A DNA stretch of 64,000 nucleotides from Agriotes lineatus. Taxonomy: Eukaryota > Arthropoda > Insecta > Coleoptera > Elateridae. The DNA is taken from NCBI GenBank assembly GCA_940337035.1, contig OW679197.1, forward strand, positions 59,355,903-59,419,902, given 5' to 3'. The notes under the pieces were generated by a model. It was not told where the DNA came from. It ran no database searches and saw only the letters and a program-made list of their open reading frames with translations. Of the stretch, positions 49,600 to 60,609 are shown piece after piece. The translations under genes were made by a program, and so were the position numbers. Numbering within the stretch: the stretch's first letter is position 1; the number at the start of each line of letters is the position of its first letter.

Positions 49600-51405
49600 T
49601 TGTTTTGTTAATTGTAAAATAGTAAACAACAATAATATGTGACGACGCGGTTTCTACATTCCTTGGGAAACTAAAAGCGACATAAAGTATTTATAGAGCT
49701 GCCGAGTAGCAGTACAGAGATTCCGAAACCTTACAAATATTGTAGTTTCGCAATTTGTTGACCAAGAAGCAAACAAAGTAAGACTGCGTTATCAAGTGGA
49801 TAATGTTGGACGCATCTTTCGACTGAGCTGCGGGAGCCCAAGTGCAGGTATTGCGCAACTGGCATTTGTTAGTTATCACTGCAGGTGGGTGATTTAGTGC
49901 CTTCATCGGCCATACCATTGAAGAAGCAGAGCAATTTATTCACGCTTTATTGTGTTCGGTGCGCATTGCGCTTGATCATGTGTGTTGTCATTTACAAGAA
50001 AATATAGCTATTTGTTTTTAATTTGCGTGTAAATAAATTTTTCATTTGAGTAAATTTCTGAAGCAAAAATTTGAGATTAGTACGAGTACAGGTCACCTTC
50101 AGGTTCATTTAAGGGGCTTTTTCTACCTCTCCAAGGGTAAGAAGAGTAAGAGAGATTGCATTGCTATTAAACTAGAGGGCAAAATTAATTTATATAATTG
50201 TAGAGGCCAGAACTGTCTCATTACAATACCAAATAGAGAATTGGTTATTGTAAAGGGCGATTTCAATAGAAAGATACAAACTATTAATGATAATTATATA
50301 CGTCACGTGATATGTGAGGCTAAACAGGTCAGTAGTTATAATGTAATTAATACATGTTCTTAACATGTTCCACAGAATTGCTGCTACCTTCAATAAATAA
50401 CAGATGCCAAGAGTTCAGAAAAGTTTGAGAACCATATAAAAAGAGCACAGCTACAGGAACGATTAACAAATATTGTTATAAAGCATGTACTACCCAAACG
50501 AGTCAATATCTATGGAAAATGTATGCACAGTGTGGTGGCCAAGAAGAAAACATAGGAGACAAATGAACTAGCGCATAAATAAGATGCTAGAATAATGGTT
50601 GTTTGGAATAGCTAGGAATAACACTCCGCTCCAACCAACATGGTAGAAGACTCTCGGGAAGACCACATAAAGATAGTTGGCAGCTCAACTCACAATGATA
50701 AGCTCGCCAATGCACAAATAAAAGCATGCAAACTGAATAATAATAGAAAAGAAGAAGTAGAGAATGTATAATGTAACTAATCCTAGAAAACTGGGGTAGA
50801 GTAATACTGATATGAATAACTGGATGTACCAAGATAAATCTTATATTAAGCCAGTGCCTGTTTATTGCTGAGATACAAAGATTATAATTGATAGACCAAA
50901 CACCAACGGAACTGAGGTACAACATGGTTAACGGTGCTACGAAAACTGCTCAAGCTAGACGGAGGAAAATAACTAGTATTTTTGCGATCAGTAGACCTCG
51001 CGCAACTCCTCTCCCCATCCCTTTTTAATATAATTGAGAAAAAAGATCAGCCATACCACCACCCATAAGCTAAGCACCGAAATTCGCGAGATATCTTTCT
51101 CCATGTTTTTTTTTTATAGATACTGACTAGGAAGTATCACTTATCAGTAAGAAAGAAATGTCGTCTATGAAAATGATCGAAATCGTTAAGCCATTTTGGA
51201 AAAATGTAGTCATTTTTTCGACTTTTTGGGTATTTGGGCCTCTTAATAGCGAACGTTGCAAAGCAGTGAAACCAAAGTCTGAAACCATCATTCCTAAGCT
51301 TCATTGAACTTCTTCCGCTATGTGTGGAACATACATAGGTACATAGACGGAAATGAATTTTCGCTCAGCTGTTTCTAAAGCTCTCGCTTCGCCCTGTAAA
51401 TTAGA
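49600..51405. other. AT-rich spacer
   Basis: Frames of 105 codons (50046) and 112 codons (minus, 50587) lack domains. A weak GRPHKDSW phrase near 50655 hints at decayed LINE, too little to call. Confidence 0.3.
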
Positions 51406-51411
51406 GGTATC

Positions 51412-51684
51412 TAAGGTCCCGGGTGGTGTAGCTTGAGCAACCATCCACGTTCGATCAGCAGAGTTAAGCAACGCTCTCTCTGGACAGAACTTGGATGGGA
51501 GTTCCACGGCTGCTTTTCCCGGCACCTCGTGGTACGGCTATCACGGAAAAAAGTTGGTCCCGGATATCATAATAAGATCATGATAGTCGTTAGTGGGGTT
51601 GGAAGTCCCCATAAAATGTACAGTGACGCCTATAATTGGCCTAACGGCTGTTGGCGGAGTACGGAATAAAAATGAAAAAAAAAA
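51412..51684 (+). mobile_element. 5S rRNA-derived SINE, copy 2
   Basis: The 5S-like head is clearest here: CACGTTCGATCAGCAGAGTT, then AAGCAACGCT, then CAGAACTTGGATGGGAGTTC. The body ends GAGTACGGAATAAAAATG followed by a 10-A run. The first 245 bp align end to end with the copy at 42837. The A-rich tail fits LINE-mediated insertion. Both copies keep the internal promoter blocks. The two 70-85-codon frames across it are incidental. Confidence 0.82.
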
Positions 51685-51739
51685 CACCAATCCATAGCCC
51701 AAGTAGCATCGTGACGGCATCTGATATCGGAACTTCGAT

Positions 51740-52195
51740 TGAGTGGCTATCACATAATTGCCACTAAATCTATAACTTTTTAGTAAGAACAGCTCCATTT
51801 TATAACTAAATAGTGGTAACCACCGCTGGCAGTCACTCTTTAGAATTAAAACCCTTTAGTGTGGCCTAAAGTGTTTGGAACGTTACTATTACTAAGACAA
51901 ACCACTTTAAAGTTTTTATAACTTCATCATCAATAATGATGGCGGAGCGGCAGTCACCAAATTGTATCACTAAAAAATGGCTTAAAAGTGGCTACGACTT
52001 TAAGGTAGTTCGGAGAGTTTCAGCCACATTTTGAGAACCCCTGCTAAACCTTCAAAGTTGCAGAACTAGTTACTGATATTCAGTGGTGATCGCCACCACT
52101 TGCTACACACAGAAGTGATTTTCACGATTTCTAGTTACTACTATTACCTTTAAAATACACTAAGTGACCGCCACTAAATGGTGTCCTGCTTGCTA
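51740..52195. repeat. Segment rich in TAGTGG/CCACTA inverted words
   Basis: Words such as GTGGCTATCAC, TGCCACTAAAT, ACTAAATAGTGGTAACCACC, AGTGGTGATCGCCACCACT (a perfect 7-bp stem, near 52083) and GACCGCCACTAAATGGTG recur. It looks like a decayed palindromic element, but no ends could be assigned. Confidence 0.3.
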
Positions 52196-52199
52196 CACG

Positions 52200-55080
52200 T
52201 CCTTCATGACATAAGGAAATGTCAATTTGCTGAAGCACAGTTTGTTCGTAACTGTATATCGTGTGTGCGTAACTCGACACAAATTTAGAGCTGACGCTAG
52301 TTTTCTATATCTTTGGAAACTGACCAATTATTGGCTTCAGGAGCACTACATGACTTGCGCCTTAATGTTTCCCTTTGGTATTGCGTTAAGTGATCTGGCT
52401 AATTCTTCTCGTTGCAATAACTTTAAAACAATGCATGGCGGTTGTTATACGCGGAATGCAGAAGATACGCCAGGCTTGAGACAACACTTTGAAGTTGCTA
52501 ATCATAGTAGCTACCACGTGGCCGGCACCACCTGCTTGGTGAAAGTGATTACAATGAGAAATATTTGAAGAACTTTCAGTTTCTGCAACTGTAGTGGCAA
52601 AAAATTTACAAAATGTATGAACAATATTAATACCGCCATTATAACAATGATGATGGGTGATTTAATAACACGCGGTATTTAGGTTCACAATATAAGGTAC
52701 GTGTGATTTACTTTTTTTTTAAAATTAAATAATATTACAAAGGCGCGTACTCATATTGCGAGCTACACCACCTATATTTGACAATAAACTTCAATTGTTT
52801 TAATTTTATTCCTCTCAGGTTTGTCCTAATACGAGTAATAATTAATAATATACCTGCTTGTTATTTATTTTTTACAGGAGTAAATTTATACCAGACTGTA
52901 CAGTAATGTCGGGTTATGGAAAATGCAGAGCCATCGATGGGAGCATGAGATATAATACTATTATAAATAAGTTGTAAGAGAAAGATCGAGCGGCATAATC
53001 GATAAAGCCTACTCAAGTTTCGTGTAAGTGGCGGCCCCATGTATTTGCCACGTAATAGTCACGTCGCGCGAACGTGACCGAATAAGTTTCAGAAACGTCG
53101 CGGGAACGTGGTGGCTACCGAAAAAGTGTTTTCCATTTGAGCGACAGCCACCGTTCCCACCACGTGGAAATACACTGAAAGTTTTCAAGGAAGTGGCCGA
53201 CATTTCTGTAGTATAATTGGTGACAAAAGCACAAACCTTGATATGGGTGGCGTTTTTATCCATGCCTGAACAAATTTCAAAATTGTCTGTCACACGGGTG
53301 CTTTCGCTTCAGCAAAATAGGAATAGGTGAGCAGCCTCTGTTGCATATGAAACTTGAAGCCCGAGTCCAATCTTGGTTTCACTGCACAAAGCTAAGCAGA
53401 GCCTGTAATAGAGTCTTGTACAAAGACACGACCATCGCCTACGCAGTCCTGCTCCAGGCAATGCACCGCGACATTCCTCTCCACCATGGCGTTTCTGCCG
53501 CGATTACCGCAAATATGAAACTGCGGTAAGAATCCTAGAAAGGGGAGGTCACTCCGGGCGTGCAACCAATTTTAATTCCGCCAGGAATCTAATCTGCTTA
53601 GACGCAGATCAGTTTTGACACTCTCAGACAACATTATTTATTGGTGGTCATTGTCACCAAGTTTCAACTTTTTCCCATTTGGAAAGCTTTTTTTATTTTT
53701 CATAGTTATTTCTTTATAAGTAAATACAGAAATCAAATAAAATCATACTGAAAATAATGTTTGCGTCATCAAATCACCTGTCAGACGTGGAAAATTACTA
53801 AAATTCCCTCAAAAAGTTATAGTTCCGTTTAGCAAGATGTAAACTTTGTTGCCTATTTTAAGGGGCACTACAAAATGCACTCACTCTAGTAGAAATTTTA
53901 AGTTACCCCTCCTCTTAACTAAGAATTTCTTAAGCCAAGTTACTTTCTTACATATTCCCTTAGGTCGGTCCTGGTCTGGTTTTATTGCGCTCTATAATCA
54001 GCTCCACAATCGGGAAACTTTCTCCTGCAGATCACAGCGGAGAGATATGTGTAGTTCGTGTGATAGACAAGCACAGTTTTGCAATCGAAGGAAAGTTCGA
54101 AAGGATAACGAACTGAGAATCGAGTTCTATGGGGATTCCACCGACGTTATATCAAATTTTGACGAATGCTCCTTACGACTCTTAGCTGTAGTAGCCGTTC
54201 CCATGCAATTTTCCAGTAGCCTTTATCTCGCCGGACAGGTCGCTAATTGAAATTCATAAAAATTAAGAACTCGTCTAGAATAGCAGTCGCAGTGTGGTAG
54301 AGTGCACCTTTGCAGCTCATGTGGCGAAGAGGAAGAGCCGCAGGTGCTGCACCGCGGTATGCGAAGAAGTAGCAAGTTGTTGACTAACTATGTAGACATT
54401 GTGGAATCCGTATAACTGCAGAAATCTCGACTAGCTCGAATTTCCCCGGAGATTTAACACGTACGAGGAAATATGTGGTTCATAAAAGCTTCTACTGCAT
54501 GCAGCAATGATATTTAAGGGACTTGCACTGCAAGATTGGTCGCTCGGGAGGGTAGTTGAGAATTTCTTAGCTGCTGCAATAAAAGTTCACCTATAAGGAT
54601 TCTTATTACACTGGCTTTTAACAGCTTGCACCAATAGAAAATATGTAATGTAATGTAAGATAAAACACACATGTAAATTTATGAACATTCTAATTTCTTC
54701 CCATTTGAAACAGCTTTACATTCTAATTATGTTATTTGCTATTTGTTTATATTTCTGTTTAAATACAAATTCGCGAGTACAAAACCTTTGAGAGACTTTA
54801 AACTTTCCTTATTTTTATCACCCAAAAACCATAAACGTAGAGGAAGGGGGTTAGTTCGATTAGTTCGGTTTAAAAAGTTGTGATGGCGCTGAATTGACAA
54901 ATTATTGTCGATCTGCATCTTGATAGTTCAGCCAAATGTACCCACACCAAAAATCCAACCCACTCACTGCATTTAATAGTAAGTCACAACTTTAAATATC
55001 GTATTTATTTCACTAATTATTTATTGAAGGGAGTTGCAGCAACTAACTGCTTGGGAACTAACAAATTGCCCTAAGTACTT
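52200..55080. other. Stretch without firm features
   Basis: A GC-balanced patch at 52990-53320 has frames on both strands (94 and 62 codons) that look repeat-derived but could not be named. The 134-codon frame at 53846 has no domain. Good plus-strand acceptors (CCTCTCAG at 52820, TTTTTTACAG at 52878) have no matching donors nearby. Confidence 0.3.
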
Positions 55081-55153
55081 TTAGGGTTGCCAATATTACG
55101 CCGATGCTGACCAGCTAAAAGAAAAGTAGAAGATTTGGGGAGGGGGGGGGGGC
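55081..55153. mobile_element. hAT-like terminus with 11-G tract
   Basis: TTAGGGTTGCCAATATTA followed about 60 bp later by an 11-G tract (55142-55152) repeats the layout of the left end of the hAT miniature at 21014, including the G tract. The Penelope-like sequence begins directly after the tract. The other end was not found. Confidence 0.4.
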
Positions 55154-55159
55154 GGAAAA

Positions 55160-57145
55160 TAAAATTATTAAAAAAGATGAAGGTGAAATAGTTTTTTACA
55201 TTATAAAGGCAAACTACAAAAATTATTTTATAGTTTATGGAGATAAATAATGTTAAAAAATTTGGAAATATGTGTTGTATTAATAATGTACGATTTCAAT
55301 TATTAGAATAATAAAAAATCAATAAGTCGCAACATGTTTAATATTTTAAAAAATTACAAGACGTTTCGCAACTTATGGTTGCTTCATCAGTTGTGACTAA
55401 AAAACACAGAATAGCGAATACATTCATTTCAATTAAAACCTGTATACTTACATAAAATTATTATAAAGTTGAAAATTGACATAGTGTTGAAATAATTACG
55501 ACCATTTTTCTTAAATTATGAACTTCGCATTTTATTGCAATGTTAAAAATTGATACATATTTGTTTTGTGATATGTGTTTGAAATATTAAAATCGTTGCC
55601 AAAGGAGTTAGATTGTAAAGCTATGGATTGATTAAGTTTGTTTTGGTTTTTATTTTATTCATTCGGTAGTTAATGTGTTGTTTGATAAAAATCAATAGGA
55701 TAATCATTTATAACTAGAATATTAGTAATTAATTCTAAATGTTTATTATGAAACTGTTTAGAGGATAATTGAATTGCTCTGTCGACTAAATTGTTTATGA
55801 CACTAATTTTATATTTGATTGTTGTATTAGAATTAAAATTTAAGTATCTGTTTGTTTTTATGGTTTTTCGGTACCAATTTTATTATAAGTAACCCATTTG
55901 GTTGTCTAAATAATGTGAGGTCTAAAAAGTTTAAGGGGGCATTGGAATCCTCATTTACAATTGTAAATTTTAGTCTCGGGTGTACATTATTAAAGAAATT
56001 GAAACAATTTTGTTTGTTTTGAGCGTCTGTTGCCATTATGATGTCGTCTACGTATCTTAAATAAAGAGAAAAATTGGTATTTAGACTGAGAATTTTTGCC
56101 TGAATACCTTCCATTACGAGATTAGCAATTGTTGAAGATATAGGTGAACCCATTTCACAACCAAAAGTTTGAGAATAAATTGTGTTATTGTATGTAAAAT
56201 AAATGGTATTTAAAACAAATTCTACAGCTTGAATAAACTCATTTAGTGGAATGTTTGTATGTTTTTTAATTCTATTCCAGTGATTTTTTTATAGTATTTA
56301 AGGCAAAATCGATCGAGAGCTTGTGTACAAAAAGACTACATCTAATGAAAAAAGAGTATGGTTATGGTTAAGTTTGGTGATGTTTATATGTTCTTTGAAT
56401 TTCCATGAGTCTTGAAAGCTGAATTTATTAAGCGATGTTATATTTGTTAAAATGTTTGACAGCTATTTTGAGAGATTGCAGGTTGGACTCATGTAAGATG
56501 CTACAATAGGTCTTAAAGGTATATCATCTTTATGTAATTTTGGTAATCCGTATATTTTAGGAGGAAGACCGTTATGTGAGATTAAAGTTTTATATGTAAT
56601 ACCTATTGTCAATGAATTTTTTGTCAAATAAATTTTATTGTTTAAAAAGTTTTTCGTGTCATTTATATTTTTAGTGAATTCTTTGTTATATTGTAATTGT
56701 GTGAAAGTAAGAGTTTGTTGGTTATTTTTATTATGTTTACAATTAGTTAAAATATTGCAAATGTTAGCGCGAATAGAATTTTGTTCAGTTTGTGTTAAAT
56801 CACGAATTCCGTTTTCAATATTACAAATTATAGGTATTTTCGATGGGTAAATTGTTTTTAGGATTATAATGATTGAATTTTGGACCTAATTTTAAAATAT
56901 TAATAACATTTTCTGGAATTTTAATGTCAGTTAAGTTATGAATGAAATTATTTGGGTTTTCATTATTTGATAAATTGGTGTGCAAGGGATGATTTAGTTT
57001 TAAAACATTTGATTTTGTTTGATTGCTTTTACTGGAATAAGATTGGTTGTTTCTAAAGCGTTGGTCGATTTTTTTATTTAACTTTGTGTGTAATACAGTC
57101 CTCAAATTGTGTTTTATTTTAGTTGCTAGGAAATTTCGTAATGGA
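55160..57145 (-). pseudogene. Penelope-like element, copy 1, endonuclease domain deleted
   Basis: Read on the minus strand it runs from an N-terminal region with ILKLGPKF (near 56885), through RT blocks GLPKLHK / PLRPIV (near 56500-56545), SLDVV (near 56330), MGSPISSTIANLVM (56112-56153) and the catalytic YVDD (56043-56054), to LDLTLF (near 55915). Frameshifts and stops interrupt it. Compared with the plus-strand copy, identity continues to about 55550 and then jumps to 3' sequence, so the GIY-YIG endonuclease is missing. A hammerhead motif lies in the 3' part, and the final 70 bp (55235-55305) match the end of the other copy. Confidence 0.8.
55354..55397 (-). ncRNA. Hammerhead ribozyme motif in Penelope-like element
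   Basis: Minus strand, 5' to 3': stem I strand GTCACAA (55391-55397), core CTGATGA (55384-55390), one A, stem II GCAAC / GTTGC around loop CATAA (55368-55382), core GAAA (55364-55367), CGTC (55360-55363) with cleavage expected after 55360, then TTGT (55356-55359) pairing with ACAA of stem I. All invariant core residues are present. Stem III is reduced to the 2-bp self-complementary ACGT, as known for Penelope-like hammerheads, which are thought to act as dimers. The role would be self-cleavage of element RNA. Activity is not shown. Confidence 0.75.
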
Positions 57146-58600
57146 AGAGACAACAATTCTCAGTCTAAATACCACTTTTTCTCTTTATTTAAGATACGTA
57201 GACGACATCATAATGGCAACAGACGCTCAAAACAAACAAAATTTTTTCAATCTCTTTAATTATGTTCAACCCAGACTAAAATTTACAATTGAAAATGAGA
57301 ATTCCAATGCCTCCTTAAACTTTTTAGACCTCACATTATTCAGACAACCAAATGGGTTAATTTTAACAAATTGGTACCGAAAAAGCATAAAAACAAATAG
57401 ATACTTAAATTTTAATTCTAATACAACAATCAAATAGAAAATTAGTGTCATAAACAATTTAGTCGACAGAGCAATTCAATTATCATCTAAACAGTTTCAT
57501 AATAAAAATTAAGAATTAATTACTAATATTCTAGTTATAAATGATTATTTATCAAAAAACACATTAACTACCGAATGAATAAAATTACAAACCAAAACAA
57601 ACTTAATCAATCTATAGCTTTACAACCTAACTGCTTTGGCAACGATTTTAATATTTCAAACACATCATCACAAAACAAATATGTATCAATTCAATATATT
57701 CCTAAACTTGCTGAAAAAAATTAAAATGAACTTAAAAGATATAATATCAAAACTGCTTTTAACAACAATAATACTCTAGGCAATTGGTTTTTTACTAATT
57801 TAAAGATAAAACTGAAACTAATATGGAATCTCAAGTAGTTTACCAACTTAACTGTAATAATTGTAACTCCACGTATATTGGTCAAACTAAGCAATTATTA
57901 AAAAATAGAATTAGACAACATAAATATTCTGTCAAAATTAACAACATATCACCGTCATCCACTAAAACTGCTTTAACCGATCACGCAATACAACATCAAC
58001 ATAAATTTAACTTTAATACACCTACTACCTTACATAAAGAGAGCAATTTTAAAAAACGCCTTTGCATGGAAATGATTGAAATACAAAAGAGCCCTACAAC
58101 TATTAATTATAAAACAGACATTGACAATCTAAGCTCAATTTACCATAACCTTTTCAAATAAATATTTCTTGTAATACATTTCTCAAATTTTTTCACTAAC
58201 CCATACATTTTCTCATATTTTCTGTCATTTAAAACTTTTAAAATTTAAGTTAATACAACCTTGCGTAAATTAATAGCAAGCTATATATTCTCACACCGAC
58301 TGCGCAGTATGATAACAATTTAAGGAAACAACCTTGCATGCTTTTATCAAAAATTAATTTACTTTCTGCATTCCATAATGCTCAAACCGAGTGTTAAGTT
58401 ATATTTAAATTTTCCAAACACAGTGTTCGCCCCTTTAGGGGTGCATTTTCCGTCGTTAATGTTAAATTTGTCAACATGTTACCCTCATTAATCTTCAATT
58501 TTTAACATGAAATCATGCATTATTAATACAACACATATTTCCAAATTTTTTAAATTATTTATCTCCATAAACTATAACTTTAAATTTCTAAATGTCAATT
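57123..58600 (+). pseudogene. Penelope-like element, copy 2, 5'-truncated, inverted to copy 1
   Basis: The copy starts inside the RT domain: VMEETTILSLNT, then RYVDDIIMATDA (YVDD at 57195-57206), then LNFLDLTLFRQPNG. It is close to copy 1 but on the opposite strand, giving a head-to-head arrangement with the junction near 57125-57145. Stops follow after about 57437. The GIY-YIG domain is retained further on (57823-58161). The 3' end matches copy 1 from about 58510 to 58575. No intact hammerhead was found; a short CCCC/GGGG hairpin followed by CCGTCGTTAA near 58433-58461 sits where one would be expected. Confidence 0.75.
57823..58161 (+). CDS. GIY-YIG endonuclease domain of Penelope-like element (remnant ORF)
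   Basis: This 112-codon frame is the endonuclease part of the Penelope-like protein, which nicks target DNA to prime reverse transcription. It begins with VVYQLNCNNCNSTYIGQT: a Y-x-L-x-C-x-x-C zinc-knuckle-like pair directly before the YIG motif. An R-I-R-Q-H segment follows (RIRQHKYS), then TALTDHAIQH..HKF and an E-x-x-F-x-K-R-L-x-M-E-x-x-E-I-like end (ESNFKKRLCMEMIEIQ) that supplies the family's conserved glutamate region. In an intact element it would be fused to the C-terminus of the RT. Here stops between 57437 and 57823 separate them, so it is a fragment that happens to stay open. The methionine at its start is internal to the original protein. Confidence 0.75.
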   Translation: MESQVVYQLNCNNCNSTYIGQTKQLLKNRIRQHKYSVKINNISPSSTKTALTDHAIQHQHKFNFNTPTTLHKESNFKKRLCMEMIEIQKSPTTINYKTDIDNLSSIYHNLFK

Positions 58601-58874
58601 CACAATTTAAAAATTATTTTATCTACTCCTACTGTACAATGACCATTCATAATTCACAGTTTGCAGCCAATCATAAAATTCTATTTTCATTATTCAATAG
58701 TTTGCAAGTTGCAACCAATCAGAAAATTATATTTTCATTACTCAATAGGTTGTAGCCAATCACAAAATTCATTCTTATTATTAAACGACTTTTGAAGTTA
58801 ACAGCTGTCACAAATGTCATAATTGGGAAATATGAACACAAGACTCCTATTGCATTGGAGTAGATAAAATATCG

Positions 58875-58990
58875 TATTATATTCGCGAATATGGCCATTA
58901 TTCACTCAGATGACTTGCACCACGCGCCTTCGGCTTGTGGCCCAAATGTCATTTTCGTGAATAATGGCTGTCATAATCGTTCATATAATA
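58875..58990. repeat. Hairpin element with GCCTTCGGCTT loop
   Basis: Inverted arms: TATTATATTCGCGAATATGG... and the complement of ...CATATAATA enclose a perfect 12-bp pair, GCCATTATTCAC / GTGAATAATGGC. An inner weaker stem (ATGAC/GTCAT, CCAC/GTGG) caps in GCCTTCGGCTT. No coding capacity. Confidence 0.55.
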
Positions 58991-59170
58991 ATATACTATT
59001 ATTATATTTTTTAAAATGGCAAAGTATAATTCTCGGCCTTTGTAAATCATAGGAATCCATTCATTCATTACCTTTAGCCTCTGTTACCTTTCGGTGCCAA
59101 TGACCATCGCAGAACAAAACTTTATTTGGAAACTACAAATTTCTACAAGGCATCTTATGAATACTTAATA

Positions 59171-59753
59171 TACAGGATGATTCGGGAGGAAGTGGCAATA
59201 TTTTGAGGACATGTCGAGGAAGCCAAACTAAGCAAAATAAGCTCATATGTTTAAGTCCGATTTTCATTTGTTTCAGAGAAACGTTGATTAATTGTAATTT
59301 AAAAACTAAAGAAAAATTCAATACAAAACTAACAAAACAAAACAAAAAAATACACAAATTGCATTAATTCACAACAAATTTAAAAAAAAAACCCGCCCAC
59401 TTCGATACACTTATTTGCGCTTTTATAAATTCAACTAGTAGCGAGTTTTAGTAAACGATGATTTGCTCTAATGAACCCTGCAGCATTAGTTCAATTTATA
59501 AAGGCGCAAATAAATGTAGCGAAGTGGGAGATGATGTTTTCGAAAATTTGTTGTGAATTAATGCAATTTGTGTATTTTTTGTTTTGTTTTGTTAGTTTTG
59601 TATTGAATTTTTCTTTAGTTTTTAAATTACAATTAATCAACGTATCTCTGAAACAAATGAAAATCGGACTTAAACATATGAGCTTATTTTGCTTAGTTTG
59701 GCTTCCTCGACATGTCCTCAAAATATTGCCACTTCCTCCCGAATCACCCTGTA
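59171..59753. mobile_element. Long-inverted-repeat (foldback) element, about 580 bp
   Basis: Almost the whole element is two inverted arms, about 59171-59440 and 59480-59753, around a loop of roughly 40 bp. The ends are TACAGGATGATTCGGGAGGA on the left and, in complement, TACAGGGTGATTCGGGAGGA on the right, each bounded by TATA. The outer 200 bp are nearly identical. A short GCCCAC / TCTCCCAC difference marks the start of the inner diverged part. Frames at 59133-59357 and 59471-59782 encode the same peptide because they are the same sequence inverted. No transposase. Confidence 0.75.
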
Positions 59754-59879
59754 TATTGTTCAACAATCGTATCATTAAATAAAAATGCTCAGTCTTTGTA
59801 AAAGAGTAGACTACTAACAGATAACTTCCTTTGAAAATTACGAATTTTATAAAACAATTTACTTAATATATTTTATCTA

Positions 59880-60600
59880 CGACCACTACTAAAAGTAGGC
59901 CTTTTAGCGCTAGCTTGTTTCACTAAAAGTGACGTTTTATAGTTTACCGTGTTTAAAGAAATCAGCTGTTTACTTTTAGCACATGTGCTAAAAGTGAAGC
60001 GAGTTCAAAACTACAATTTTGAACTGCAAGTGAAGTGGTAAAGCTATTCTAGTTGCTTCTTGCGTTACAGGTAAAGCGTTTTTGAAATAATTAAAGCGTT
60101 ATGTAATGAATACAGTCATATGTGGAGTATCAATAATTACATTTCGTAACTCAACCTTGACAGCACGGGCGTGGCCAAACAAATGCCAGCGGCGTAGGCT
60201 ACTATTCATTATGACGCAGCGTCGCAGATGCGAACCTTTCTTAAATCGATATTTATGGATTAATAACGGTAAAATTAAGGTCGTAGATAAAATATTGTAT
60301 GCAACGCGTGCTAAAAGTCGTTTATGCGCGAGACATGTTATGAAACTCAGCCTTCGGCTTCGTTTCATAATTTTCATGTCTCGCGCATAAAAGTCGACTT
60401 TTAGCACTTGTTGCATAAATAGCTATTTTATGCAACCGTGCTGAAAAGTAAATTTTTGCGGAATTAATTACGGCTGCAAAATTCGTTTTCATCACCGTTA
60501 CTATTTCGCGGCCGTTGTTATTGGTAACGGCCAAGAAATTCGTTTTCGCGGCCGCAAACTTATCGGCACTGTTGCACAAAAAATTTATGTGTTTTAATTA
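59880..60600. repeat. Cluster of CTAAAAGT/ACTTTTAG palindromes
   Basis: The word CTAAAAGT or its complement recurs at about 59889, 59931, 59972, 59988, 60311 and 60396, with a variant (CTGAAAAGT) near 60441. It includes a perfect 24-bp palindrome at 59972-59995 (centre GCACATGTGC) and the long hairpin at 60293-60420. GCGGCCG-containing words repeat near 60509 and 60548. Frames across the segment are by-products of this symmetry. Confidence 0.5.
60293..60420. repeat. Large perfect-stem hairpin
   Basis: GTGCTAAAAGTCG, TTTATGCGCGAGACATG and TTATGAAAC on the left pair with GTTTCATAA, CATGTCTCGCGCATAAA and CGACTTTTAGCAC on the right. The stem totals about 40 bp with small interruptions and is capped by TCAGCCTTCGGCTTC. 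TATGCAAC / GTTGCATA extends the stem outward. Resembles the inverted repeat of a foldback element. Confidence 0.65.
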
Positions 60601-60609
60601 GAATATGCA

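Noticed and set aside
53009..53293. 94-codon minus-strand frame with an opposite 62-codon frame
   Set aside because: Looks repeat-derived and in-frame on both strands by composition; no family could be named with confidence.
53846..54250. 134-codon plus-strand frame
   Set aside because: No domain, no signal or splice context, composition not protein-like; likely chance.
57047..57259. 70-codon plus-strand frame across the Penelope-like junction
   Set aside because: It is the wrong frame and partly the antisense of the minus-strand copy; the real frame is the overlapping YVDD-containing one.
59133..59782. Two frames of 74 and 103 codons that encode the same peptide, FSLVFKLQLINVSLKQ-type
   Set aside because: They are the two arms of a long inverted repeat, so the similarity reflects the palindrome rather than a conserved protein.
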